Below are positions 26,838-35,639 of a DNA stretch of 64,000 nucleotides, piece after piece (within the stretch, counting starts at the first letter, position 1; every line of letters begins with the position of its first letter). The notes beneath the pieces are model-generated. The model had not been told where the DNA came from and searched no databases. It saw only the letters and a list, made by a program, of their open reading frames with translations. Origin of the DNA: Heyndrickxia sporothermodurans. GTDB taxonomy: Bacteria > Bacillota > Bacilli > Bacillales > Bacillaceae_C. The stretch spans positions 186,001 to 250,000 of the forward strand of contig BORH01000007.1 in NCBI GenBank assembly GCA_018333075.1, in the 5' to 3' direction. The position numbers and the translations under genes are program-made.

Positions 26838-26867
26838 GGGAAGCAAAACAACGTTAGTCTGCTTCCC
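26838..26867 (-). terminator. Terminator after the GH31 gene
   Basis: GGGAAGCA / TGCTTCCC stem followed on the minus strand by TTTCATT, ~100 bases past the GH31 stop. Confidence 0.6.
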
Positions 26868-26964
26868 TATTACTGGATGCTTCCGCTTTTGTATTGGCAT
26901 CATTCCTTCAAATTTGGACCAGTAACTATCATATCTTTATTCAATATTTGTATTCTTTCTACGC

Positions 26965-29900
26965 CTAGAGCTGTTCAACCTCTCCCGGTTCTTCACCAGG
27001 ATTTAATACCTTTCCAATTTTATCAATAGTATTAAAGGCTGTATTAACCAGCAATGATCTGGTGATAGGCATATCAAAAGTTAAGTCTTTCTTAGCTCTT
27101 AACTTAACTGTAGCCAATGTCATTGTACCTTCCATTGTTTGTTGCTTCCCCTTATTGGAAAACGCCGCCATAATTCGCTGTTCTGCATTTCCAATCCCGG
27201 CGAGGGCAGAATAATTCATCATCTGGGCATTTTCATTGGATGGAGAAACAATATTTTCTCCACAAGTCCCATCAGATTTACAATCTTTTATTAATTCATA
27301 TTTGTTCGGATCAAGCTTCAGTTCCAAGTTGAATGCATTGATATCCTTTAATCCTGCCCCAATGATCTCTACTGTAAATTCCTCCCCCGCTTTTAACTGC
27401 TGCTTGCTAGGCCTGATATTCAATTGTCCAGCAACCGGTCTGCCCGTTGGCTGAAGCGGCTGTTTACCCAATTGAGAGGCAACATACATTAAATCATAGG
27501 CATCAATTACACCATTGAAATTAACATCAACCTTTGATACCTGGTCCCATGCTGTATCAGTATGGTCAATACCCATATAGCTTGCAAAGAAGAGGAGGTC
27601 ATCTTCATCAATTACTCCATTCGGTATATTCTCACCTACAACTGTTCCTTCTGTTTTATCCTTTTTGTATGGTCTGAATTCCTGTGCGCTACCAAATCCG
27701 CCTACAGAGTCTGTAATGGTCAACTTAATATACCTTGCAACAATATTTTCCTTAAGCTGAATGACTTTCGTTTCATTATTTCTCTCAAATGCTCCATCAG
27801 TGATGACATTTTTATACGTTTTGCCATCTAGACTTACGTCTAAATTGTATTTTAATATCGTTCCGTTCCCTGCATCAGGTCTTGGAACATACTCAAACTT
27901 ATCTAATTCATAAGCTAACTTCATATCAATCTCAAAGGTATGTGGCCGTTTATTACCTGTATCTCCCCATGCAGTATGCCACAATGTTTCATCCTTTCCA
28001 TCGATAGCTAAAGCTGCTTCTTGCCCTGGCTGTTCACTATCTGCTTTTGCCGTCATGTTCTTAGGGACATTTCTGTAGCGGTCAAGCTTCGTTCTGATTT
28101 TAATCTCATCACTCCAGCCAGATGATCCTTTTGTATTCGTTGCTCTTATTCGATAAGAATACTCTGTATCAGATGCTAATCCTGAATGTAGATAGAATGG
28201 TACTTGTTGACTATCACTCGACTTAAACATATTTTTATGAACAACACCATTAATCATTAAATCATAGGTTGTATTTGAACCATCAACCTTGTCCCAATTT
28301 AATTTAATATCTCGGTCTGTAATGTTTTCCTCATCAGCTTTAAGTCCCGATGGAATAGTTGGTACTGCTTTATCCACTACTTCTCTCTTTTGAGTATTAT
28401 TAAATCCATTTATCGAAAAAGTAATATTATTTTTCGTAATATCTGTTTTTCCAACTTTAATGTATAACTTGGGTGATGTAATAATTTCAGTCTTTTCAAA
28501 AGGTGAACCTTTTGTAGAATATTTGTTCAGGTTTGGATGTTCATTATAGAAGTACACGTTTTCTGAGTTTTGATATTCCTCTTCATTCGTAACTTCTTTT
28601 AACTTAACATTTTTATTATCAACCTTAACCTTTATATTCTTTGGATTTACACGAGTATTGACAATGACTTCTGTACCCCTGTTTTTAACCATGCCTTTAT
28701 ATCCCTTTCCTTTTGCGGCATTTACGGTTATAACAGCTTTATTCCCGATTACCTCTGAAGTGACCTTTGTTCTTGTATTCTTCCCTTCCTTATACTCAAC
28801 AGTTTTACCATCGTCTTCATATAGAGTAAACTCTGATTTTCCGGAAGGATACACATCAAATATTCTATTTTCTGAACCATTTAATTCATTAATAGAATTG
28901 TTTTCTGGTGCCATTGGAATAATTGCGCCAGCCTTAACAAATACAGGTGTCTTCCAAAGTGGAGCGCTAAAATTATGAAGAACCGAACCACCCTGATATT
29001 GCTCACCTGTAAAATAATCAATCCAAACTTGTTCTTTATCTGGAAGATAAATATCGTTCCTTACTTCAGCAGCATTAGAGTCTCCATCATATACTGGCGC
29101 AACTAATAGATTTGGTCCCCACATATATTGATACTGTGTTTCAGTCCCGTACGTATAAGGATCATTAGGATATTCTAACATCATCCCTCTAACCATTGGC
29201 ATGGATTTTTCTGTTGATTCCTCAGCAATCGTGTAGATATAAGGCATCATTTGTGACTTTAATTTTAAATACATCCTATTAATCGATGCATAGGGTTCAC
29301 CGTAATTCCACGGATTTTTAGACTTACTATAATCAGTACCTCCCGATGCCCAGCCGTCCATATCGATTTGGATAGGAGTGAATGCTTTCCATTGGAAATC
29401 ACGTGTCTGTACCTTTGCATCTCCGCCAAATATACCATCCATATCTGAGCCAACGTTTGGATTTCCTGATAGCCCCGAGCCAATGTAAGTTGGGATATGC
29501 ATTCTTATGTACTCCCAATTACCGCCATATTGATCTCCTGACCATAATGTAGCATAACGCTGAGTACCAGCCCATCCATCTAGCGAAATAACAAATGGAC
29601 GTGCACCACCTGAATTATCTTCTTTTTGAATTCCTTCTGCTGCCTGGCGTGTCGCATTTAAGGCCATGGAATATCCTTGCCCAACCCATGCAACATCCGT
29701 CTTTATTGCTCTTACACCAGCTTTAACTTCCCCATCAAGGTCTCTGCGTAAAGGGCTGTCCTCAGGTAAATTAGGGTCTGGATAGAGATTGCTTTGTGTC
29801 CATAAGCCTACCTCTACTTTTTGATCATTTGCCTTATCAACAAATTGCTCCAAATTATCCAGTCCGCCATACCCGCATCCATAACCATCATTTGGCAAAA

Positions 29901-30903
29901 ACCATCCAAAAGGCATATCGTTGTCTACATATTGATTTAATGTATTTAACCCATTAGTTAGGAGGGTTCTTTGGTCCTTATGTCCATTATGAGTTCCATT
30001 AAAACAGTCAGCATGCCCTAAATAGAAACCGTATTTTGGCATAAGGGCTGGTTTCCCAGTTAATTCTGTATATTCGTTAATGATTTTTGGTATGGAATCA
30101 TCTACAAAATAATAAGCGTCAAATCTGTCTTCACTGTGAGTAAAGGTGGACGTTTTTGTAAAATCATAAACACCCGGCTTAAAAGTATTTCGCATGACTC
30201 CATAGCCTTCAGTGCTTAAATAAAATGGAACCGGGCTTGATGCAGCTCCTGCATCCCAACCTCCTCCGATAGCAATTTTTATAGAATTATTCTTATGGGC
30301 ATAAAACCCATTCTGTTGACCCCCACCATAAAAATATTCGTTTTCCTTTGTATCAAGGGTTTGAACAGTACTTCCGCTTGAATGTTTTAGCGGCTCACTT
30401 TCACTCCAAAGAATCTTTGATCGTTTTTTATCGTACAAGCTCATCTTTGAAGTAGCTTTATCTACTCTTAATTCTAAAGAATCAGTAGATATTTTATAAA
30501 CATTGTTATCGCCTTCATCGACCTTAATGTCAATTTCGCCATATTGCTTTTTGTAACCGCTAACATTTTTGTCAATAATTTTCGTCTCATGCTCAGGTTT
30601 GTTAGGAGTCGGATATTCTTCAAAAATACCCTCTGGGTCCAAATGCAATCGAAAAACATTATTTTTCAAGAAATTAATTTTTATTTTTTCTCCTGTTTCT
30701 AAGTCAATGTACACGTTATTTTTTTCTTTCGTAATCTTAATTACTTTTCCTATAGTCTTATAGTTTTGATTGGTAGAAACTTTATTGATGGAGTACTCCT
30801 TTTCAGTTGAAGCAGCAGATACTGTTGGAAGCAAAGAAAACAACATACCCACCGATAAGCACATGCTTACCAGTTTTTTTAACCTAGCTTGACGTCTTAG
30901 CAT
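26965..30903 (-). CDS. Secreted GH31 glycosidase, probable alpha-N-acetylgalactosaminidase
   Basis: 1312 residues. Signal peptide 1-31. GH31 N-terminal beta-sandwich and TIM barrel ~60-760: GGGQQNGFYAHKN, MPKYGFYLGHADCFN, the expected nucleophile D403 in AIKTDVAWVGQG, and the acid/base D457 in LWSGDQYGGNW. Then C-terminal beta domains, FN3 (~855-940), a CBM32/F5-8-type discoidin domain (~945-1086), a dockerin-like pair (~1087-1150; second loop DVNFNGVIDAYD canonical, first degenerate) and a cohesin-like domain (~1152-1312). KTDVAWVG and the SGDQ context resemble the GH31 alpha-N-acetylgalactosaminidases described from gut bacteria. The adjacent GalNAc genes agree. Good AGGAGG site; type A and B operators upstream. 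Confidence 0.85.
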   Translation of the reverse strand: MLRRQARLKKLVSMCLSVGMLFSLLPTVSAASTEKEYSINKVSTNQNYKTIGKVIKITKEKNNVYIDLETGEKIKINFLKNNVFRLHLDPEGIFEEYPTPNKPEHETKIIDKNVSGYKKQYGEIDIKVDEGDNNVYKISTDSLELRVDKATSKMSLYDKKRSKILWSESEPLKHSSGSTVQTLDTKENEYFYGGGQQNGFYAHKNNSIKIAIGGGWDAGAASSPVPFYLSTEGYGVMRNTFKPGVYDFTKTSTFTHSEDRFDAYYFVDDSIPKIINEYTELTGKPALMPKYGFYLGHADCFNGTHNGHKDQRTLLTNGLNTLNQYVDNDMPFGWFLPNDGYGCGYGGLDNLEQFVDKANDQKVEVGLWTQSNLYPDPNLPEDSPLRRDLDGEVKAGVRAIKTDVAWVGQGYSMALNATRQAAEGIQKEDNSGGARPFVISLDGWAGTQRYATLWSGDQYGGNWEYIRMHIPTYIGSGLSGNPNVGSDMDGIFGGDAKVQTRDFQWKAFTPIQIDMDGWASGGTDYSKSKNPWNYGEPYASINRMYLKLKSQMMPYIYTIAEESTEKSMPMVRGMMLEYPNDPYTYGTETQYQYMWGPNLLVAPVYDGDSNAAEVRNDIYLPDKEQVWIDYFTGEQYQGGSVLHNFSAPLWKTPVFVKAGAIIPMAPENNSINELNGSENRIFDVYPSGKSEFTLYEDDGKTVEYKEGKNTRTKVTSEVIGNKAVITVNAAKGKGYKGMVKNRGTEVIVNTRVNPKNIKVKVDNKNVKLKEVTNEEEYQNSENVYFYNEHPNLNKYSTKGSPFEKTEIITSPKLYIKVGKTDITKNNITFSINGFNNTQKREVVDKAVPTIPSGLKADEENITDRDIKLNWDKVDGSNTTYDLMINGVVHKNMFKSSDSQQVPFYLHSGLASDTEYSYRIRATNTKGSSGWSDEIKIRTKLDRYRNVPKNMTAKADSEQPGQEAALAIDGKDETLWHTAWGDTGNKRPHTFEIDMKLAYELDKFEYVPRPDAGNGTILKYNLDVSLDGKTYKNVITDGAFERNNETKVIQLKENIVARYIKLTITDSVGGFGSAQEFRPYKKDKTEGTVVGENIPNGVIDEDDLLFFASYMGIDHTDTAWDQVSKVDVNFNGVIDAYDLMYVASQLGKQPLQPTGRPVAGQLNIRPSKQQLKAGEEFTVEIIGAGLKDINAFNLELKLDPNKYELIKDCKSDGTCGENIVSPSNENAQMMNYSALAGIGNAEQRIMAAFSNKGKQQTMEGTMTLATVKLRAKKDLTFDMPITRSLLVNTAFNTIDKIGKVLNPGEEPGEVEQL

Positions 30904-31044
30904 ATTCTACCTCCTAATGTAATGAAAATAATATCCAATCGTCTTTGGCTCTTCGCATGGATCTAGTGAATCCAAATGGAAGAAAAGAATGACAGTCCAC
31001 TTAAAACCAAAATAGAATTTACGGTTATTGTTGATGAATAATAA

Positions 31045-31067
31045 GTGGTTGTGTTGTCATTATCAGT
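31045..31067 (-). promoter_or_regulatory. Type A operator in the GH31 leader
   Basis: Minus-strand ACTGATAATGACAACAC, 20 of 23 positions identical to the gntR1 site. It lies ~85-107 bases downstream of the predicted GH31 transcript start, so a bound repressor could act as a roadblock, or a second weak promoter exists. Confidence 0.65.
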
Positions 31068-31158
31068 TAATTAATTTGTTTCCCTATTTAATTCTAATAC
31101 CGGTTCCATCCACTCCCCCCTATAAGTGTTAATTGATGAAATTTTCTTACATTTTTAA

Positions 31159-31194
31159 TGTATAATACATTAGGTTGATGGGTCAACCCGATTA
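31159..31194 (-). promoter_or_regulatory. GH31 promoter with type B operator
   Basis: Minus-strand TTGACC (-35, 31181-31186) and TATACA (-10, 31159-31164), 16 bases apart. Plus-strand TTGATGGGTCAACCCGATTA (from 31175) covers the -35, exactly as at the agaS and gntR2 promoters. Confidence 0.72.
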
Positions 31195-31309
31195 CATAAA
31201 AATTTTACAAAAGTAATACTTTGCCTATTAGCACACAAGAAAATACATTACATATGACCTAAATTTGTCGTATTTTCATTTCATTTACTAGAAATTTTCC
31301 CTAATTAAT

Positions 31310-31412
31310 CAAAAGCGCAAGCGTCCTGGTCAGCATAGGCTACCTCAAAAAGCACGCTTTTTCTTCGTGCGAATGTTATTGCTGCCGAAGCCTTCCTTAT
31401 GAAGCTAGACAA
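31310..31412. repeat. Degenerate copy of the 26631 intergenic element
   Basis: Starts AAAGCGCAAGCGTCCTGG and ends GAAGCTAGACA; heavily decayed. The rest of 30904-31595 outside the operators has no gene; a weak GAACC/GGTTC hairpin at 31454-31468 may end gntR2. Confidence 0.4.
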
Positions 31413-31595
31413 TCCTCAGAAACCTTAATATAAATTCTGACAGTATAAAAAAAGAACCACTTAGGTTCGGTTTTATGTTAGAACATTTCGAGTCTGATCA
31501 TTTTGAATTATACTCTAGAATTTGAAAAGATTTATACTCCATAATATCCTTTAATCTTGCCACTAGTTAAACATTCTTAGTTAGTAATTTAACCT

Positions 31596-32327
31596 TTACG
31601 TTAGTTCTGTGTAAAAGCGGCAGCGATCGCCTCGTACAATGGATATACAAAATTCAACAGACGTACCATTGACATCATAGGCTGTTCGTTCAAGCAACAG
31701 TCCCGGAAGACCTTCTTCCGTTTGTAAATATTCACTTTCCTCAGAACGAATAAGGACTGGTTCAAATGCCTCTTTTGCTCTAGTTACTACGATATTAAAT
31801 TCTTGTGCAAATAAATCATATAATGATATATCTCCAACCTTTTTTAGCTGATCCATATTGGGAATCAAATTTTTCGGAATAAAAGACGATTCCAAAATAT
31901 AAGGCTCATTGTTAGCACAACGAAGGCGTTTCATTTCAATGGCATTTTCGTCTTCTCCAAGCTGCAATGCCTCCCGGATTTTTGCAGTTGGTTTAACTTC
32001 CTCTATTTTTAGAATGACATCTTTGGGGTTTAATCCCTTTTCCTTTAATACTTTGCTAAAACTGTAAAACCCCATCAATGACTGCTGCAATTTTGGTTTT
32101 GCTACAAAAGTACCTTTTCCTTGAATTCGGTAAAGAATCCCTTCCTGAACTAGCTCTTCAATTGCCTTCTTAGCGGTGTTCCTGCTCACACCGAATCGAT
32201 CCATCAATTGATTTTCAGATGGGATTTTATCACCAGGTATCCAATGTCCCTTTTCAATAGAATCCTTAAGCCTTTCCATTAATTGATGGTAAAGTGGGAT
32301 TACACTTTCATACTGCAGTGGTTTCAT
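31596..32327 (-). CDS. GntR/HutC-family regulator 2
   Basis: 243 residues, paralogous to GntR1. Winged helix ~1-78 (VIPLYHQLMERLKDSI, IPSENQLMDRFGVSRNTAKKAIEELVQEGILYRIQGKGTFVA read in two parts) and UTRA domain ~95-240 (IEMKRLRCANNEPYILESSFIP, VEFCISIVRGDRCRFYTEL). SxNTAKKAI versus SRTTVRQAI in the recognition helix fits a different operator. Its own promoter carries a type B site (32370), as do those of agaS and GH31. Monocistronic. Confidence 0.92.
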   Translation of the reverse strand: MKPLQYESVIPLYHQLMERLKDSIEKGHWIPGDKIPSENQLMDRFGVSRNTAKKAIEELVQEGILYRIQGKGTFVAKPKLQQSLMGFYSFSKVLKEKGLNPKDVILKIEEVKPTAKIREALQLGEDENAIEMKRLRCANNEPYILESSFIPKNLIPNMDQLKKVGDISLYDLFAQEFNIVVTRAKEAFEPVLIRSEESEYLQTEEGLPGLLLERTAYDVNGTSVEFCISIVRGDRCRFYTELT

Positions 32328-32369
32328 ATAATGAGCCTACCTTTCAAGCATACTTACATTCTTTAACAA

Positions 32370-32405
32370 ATTATATCATCGCCGATTGTAGTGTCAACCC
32401 AACAA
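32370..32405 (-). promoter_or_regulatory. gntR2 promoter with type B operator
   Basis: Minus-strand TTGACA (-35, 32392-32397) and TATAAT (-10, 32370-32375), 16 bases apart. Plus-strand TTGTAGTGTCAACCCAACAA (from 32386) covers the -35; outer arms TTGT/ACAA are perfectly complementary. Suggests autoregulation. Confidence 0.75.
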
Positions 32406-32441
32406 GGAAGCTGTGTGTTTATGGAAGAGAAAAAAAGATGA

Positions 32442-33153
32442 CTAGTCAATTTCAAATTCATGTGTTTTCTCCTTCCTCAACATGCAAATTCCTCGATCTA
32501 GACAATCTAATATCAGTGCAGAAGCTACAATTGTTGCTAATCCTTTTCTTCTATGATTAGGGTGACTAGCAACTTCAATCTCGATTCCATCATCATATAT
32601 GCTAAATGATGTTGCTGCAGAAACAACTTGACCTTTATTTAAAATAGCATAACCTACTCCTCTATCTATAAAATCATCAATAGAATCAAACTGACTTATA
32701 AAGTCTTCTGAGAGTTCATGGAATGACGAGGCTTTTGCTATGTTTTTATCAATTCTTTTAATTTCGTATTCTTCAGGTAATGTAGACAGTAGTTCCTGTA
32801 TGTGTACTCTATCTAAGTCCTCAGGGTTCTTGTTAAATCTGAATCTCTGAAATTTCTCAATGGATCCTTTGTGAACGGTCTCTATCCGATTTTTCCATTC
32901 ATCCGAATCAACAATTGCAAGAGTAAAATCAGGAAGATTATAAAGTAATTCTTCAGCTTCCTCTGTGTTGGGATTCCCAGCATAAAAATACAAATATCCC
33001 CACAGTTATTTGAGCGACAGTTGGATTCTCAAGGTTGTCTACCCAAGCATTCCCCATATGTCCTTGGAGATATGAAAAAACAATAGTGCTATCAATATTT
33101 TCAAACATCGATACTAACTTTTTCCTTACATTGATATCTGCTTCATAAATCAT
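32442..33153 (-). pseudogene. Frameshifted GNAT acetyltransferase
   Basis: Two frames meet at ~32985. The N-terminal piece (MIYEADINVRKKL...ITVGIFVF) continues as YAGNPNTEEAEELL in the next frame; removing one T from the TTTTT run at the junction gives a single protein. The C-terminal piece has GNAT motif A (ASHPNHRRKGLATIVASALI) and the GVGYAILNKGQVVSAATSF hairpin of the larger Bacillus GNAT group (PF12746 type). The C-terminus (RGICMLRKEKTHEFEID) also looks shortened. A sequencing error at the homopolymer cannot be excluded. Confidence 0.75.
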
Positions 33154-33331
33154 TCAGTTACTTTTTTCTAAAAATTTATAAATTTCCATCAATGCTATGT
33201 TATCATATAATTTATGAGTCTCATCAATACCATGTTATGCTATATTTTTATAGATATATAAACTTTGTAAGACTAATCTACCCTAAGAAGATACTTCAAC
33301 AATAAAAGCATTAATCCTTCTTGAAATAGTC
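33154..33331. other. AT-rich intergenic stretch
   Basis: Start of a ~1.3-kb region with no intact gene (33154-34462). This part shows nothing recognisable; the rest holds the intron and IS1595 relics. Confidence 0.5.
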
Positions 33332-33418
33332 TAGTAGAAGGGAGCCTTTCTACCTTTCGGTAAATTGGACTCCCTCACATAACCGTGCTTGCACTATTAG
33401 TGCACACAGCTCCTCTCA
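33332..33418 (-). mobile_element. Group II intron 3' fragment (domains V and VI)
   Basis: On the minus strand GGAGCTGTGTGCACT aata AGTGCAAGCACGGTT folds as domain V: the catalytic AGC near the base, a capped stem, and the two-base AA bulge before GCACGG. It is followed by a domain VI-like stem GGGAGTCC...GGCTCCC and an end near CTTCTACTAG. No reverse-transcriptase frame or domains I-IV are visible upstream, so this is a truncated remnant. Confidence 0.7.
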
Positions 33419-33734
33419 ATCATCATTTACAGAATTTATCTAATTTGTATTATATTCCACAGTCATTATTGACTATATTTATCCAAAAATAGAAAACATT
33501 TCCTTGATAATGTGTTACAATATCAAATGGAAGGCCGAGCACAGGTAACACTAGGTCTATACAATTGGCTTGGATGGGATGCCTCCTCTGATTGAAGGTG
33601 AATTAAAGGCGCAGTTTAAATTTTGTGTTGCTTAGAGGAGAATTTTTCTCATAGTTATCTCGCAATATGTCAGTGACTTTTAGCGGATACCTAATGTAGT
33701 AAGAAACATAGCTTTTATTTTATGCAAAGCAGAA

Positions 33735-34290
33735 AGTGCTGATCTTTCGTCAAAGTATCGATACCAAGGTAAGTATTGGTTAGCTTATTTTGTAGTGATA
33801 ATATAAGAAGCTCTTCATTCATTGGTGAAATGCATTTGCGTTTTGGATGTGATAGATTTCCTTCGCCACATATCGTTTTTTCGTAGGTCAAACCATCTCG
33901 TGTTTCAACTTTTCACCTTACAGTATTATTTAAATGTCGGTTCCTGATCCGAGCAGAAAATAACTTTAGACTGTAAACGTGTCCGATCCGAAATGACGGA
34001 GCCAATACGTCCAAAATTTACAACCTCACTGATCGTGTGCTTCGAACGATCACGTACTACAGGAATGCATACTTATTCATTGGAATTTCCATTTTTACGG
34101 CCGCTCCACCTCGTTTGCGCGGTTTTCGGTTCACCTTTCGACTCCCCTTTTTCGGAATGATGAATGTAGGTTTCGTCTGCTTAGGGGCAGCAAAGTCCAT
34201 CCCGAAACCCGGGCTTTACGAATGTCATCTAATTTGCCAGTGCTCTACTACAATTCATTGGCAGAAGAATCTTGCAGGTTCTACACCAAC
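33735..34290 (-). mobile_element. IS1595-family transposase relic
   Basis: Broken minus-strand frames spell, in order, DETYIHHSEKGESKGE, KPRKRGGAAVKME, VVRDRSKHTISEV, FCSDQEPTFK, IYHIQNANAFH and QYLPWYRYFD. These are landmarks of ISXO2/IS1595 DDE transposases (DETY Asp, CSD Asp, the Asn of HIQNxNxxH). At least four frame changes and in-frame stops. I could not define terminal repeats. Confidence 0.75.
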
Positions 34291-34462
34291 AATTGTTTTG
34301 AGCTTCATCAAGTTCAGTCAGAGTGTATCAACAATTTGATTAAACAGAATATAAGACAAAGTCAACACCGTTCAAACATTTGTTCCTATTTAATTTTATT
34401 TAAGAAAAAGTGTTTGTAAGCAAAAATGCCTTAAAACTGAACATGGAGAGGAACGTGATGAT

Positions 34463-35224
34463 TTGAAGATCGTGGGATTTATTGTAACGATTGTGATTTT
34501 ACTTATCGTGAGTTTGATTACAGCGAGCAGTCGAATGAAGAAAAAAAATAAAAAATTGCGAGTAGAAATGGAGATGGCTAACCCTTTACCGAAGGAGAAA
34601 CAGCATTTGCTTGCCTACGGTGCCAATCTTGCTCTTTACCGGTCTGAGTCGCCACGGATATTGCCGATGAAGATAGATAATGAAACTTTGAAGGAAGGCC
34701 TTTCTTCATACTGGGATATTAGTAATCCGGAGGAGGCTACTCAAACCCTGGAGTGGCTGCTTACAGAAGGGCATCGTGCGAAGTATGATCCGCTTCTTAT
34801 GGAGTTGAAAGCTGGCCAGTCTTTTACTGAGGAAGAAGTGGGGAAATCGCAAGAATGCTATGAATCAGCCCAAGAAGCGATGATGAAGAAGCTTTCCTTT
34901 GCGAAATCCGATTTTGACCGGGTGAACACCATTGCTGCCTGGGATTTTGACCGAGCTGTAAATATTGCAAGATGGAGCTACATAATTGGTTATATAACCG
35001 AAGAACAGGCATGGGGCTATATAGAGAGAGCTGCTGATGCCGGTAGCCATTTCTTCCAATCCTGGAAGGACTATTTTATTTCATTTGCATTTGGCCGAGC
35101 CATTGCTTACGAGGGTTACATTTACGATATTCTTTGGAATGGAAAAGAATTGCTGGATGAAAAGGACTCGATCTGGAATGAATTTAGCATTAAGCGATCC
35201 GGAACAAGAAACAAAGTAATTTAG
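34463..35224 (+). CDS. DUF1266-like membrane-anchored protein
   Basis: 253 residues: N-terminal membrane helix (IVGFIVTIVILLIVSLI), a basic stretch, then a cytoplasmic domain with YWDISNPEEATQTLEWLLTEGHRAKYD, AAWDFDRAVNIARWSYIIGYITEEQAW and SHFFQSWKDYFISFAFGRA, each part matching the DUF1266 pattern (function unknown). TTG start at 34463 after GGAGAGGAA. Monocistronic; hairpin terminator at 35334. Confidence 0.78.
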   Translation: MKIVGFIVTIVILLIVSLITASSRMKKKNKKLRVEMEMANPLPKEKQHLLAYGANLALYRSESPRILPMKIDNETLKEGLSSYWDISNPEEATQTLEWLLTEGHRAKYDPLLMELKAGQSFTEEEVGKSQECYESAQEAMMKKLSFAKSDFDRVNTIAAWDFDRAVNIARWSYIIGYITEEQAWGYIERAADAGSHFFQSWKDYFISFAFGRAIAYEGYIYDILWNGKELLDEKDSIWNEFSIKRSGTRNKVI

Positions 35225-35333
35225 TATTGGACAAGGTCTAAGAGAGTGGGCGGGTTGACTTCCTTATTGTAGTTTTAGAATAAACGTTTGATCAAAAACA
35301 CCTTCATAACACATAAAATACTATAACTAAAAT

Positions 35334-35369
35334 GAATCCATTTTGAAAAAAGATAATCAAAATGGATTC
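35334..35369 (+). terminator. Hairpin terminator after the DUF1266-like gene
   Basis: GAATCCATTTTGA / TCAAAATGGATTC, 13-base perfect arms, then TTCTC. The remaining 35370-35639 shows no gene. Confidence 0.6.
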
Positions 35370-35639
35370 TTCTCAACAGATGTTTAGTTTTTCTAAAAAA
35401 GTTTAATCATTTTCTGCTATGTTCTTTAAACAGCGCATCGCCACAGAGAATGAAAATATAATGAACTGCCCCATACTAGTTTTTCATCCAGACAATCTAT
35501 AGTTCTGTTTATTATGGCCCTCCGTTTTATTAAACGAACGGGACGGGTCTTCAATGGATAAGTCTTTTTTCAGAGTTATAAGATTTTACTTTCATGGTAG
35601 TAGTGTCACTACATCGAAAAACACCTATCTTATAGTCAC

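Noticed and set aside
28658-28978. 106-codon plus-strand frame within the GH31 gene
   Set aside because: Shadow of the GH31 reading frame; no start signal or motif.
33421-33734. Structured RNA gene between intron relic and IS relic
   Set aside because: No conserved RNA motif or strong fold apparent by eye; probably decayed sequence.
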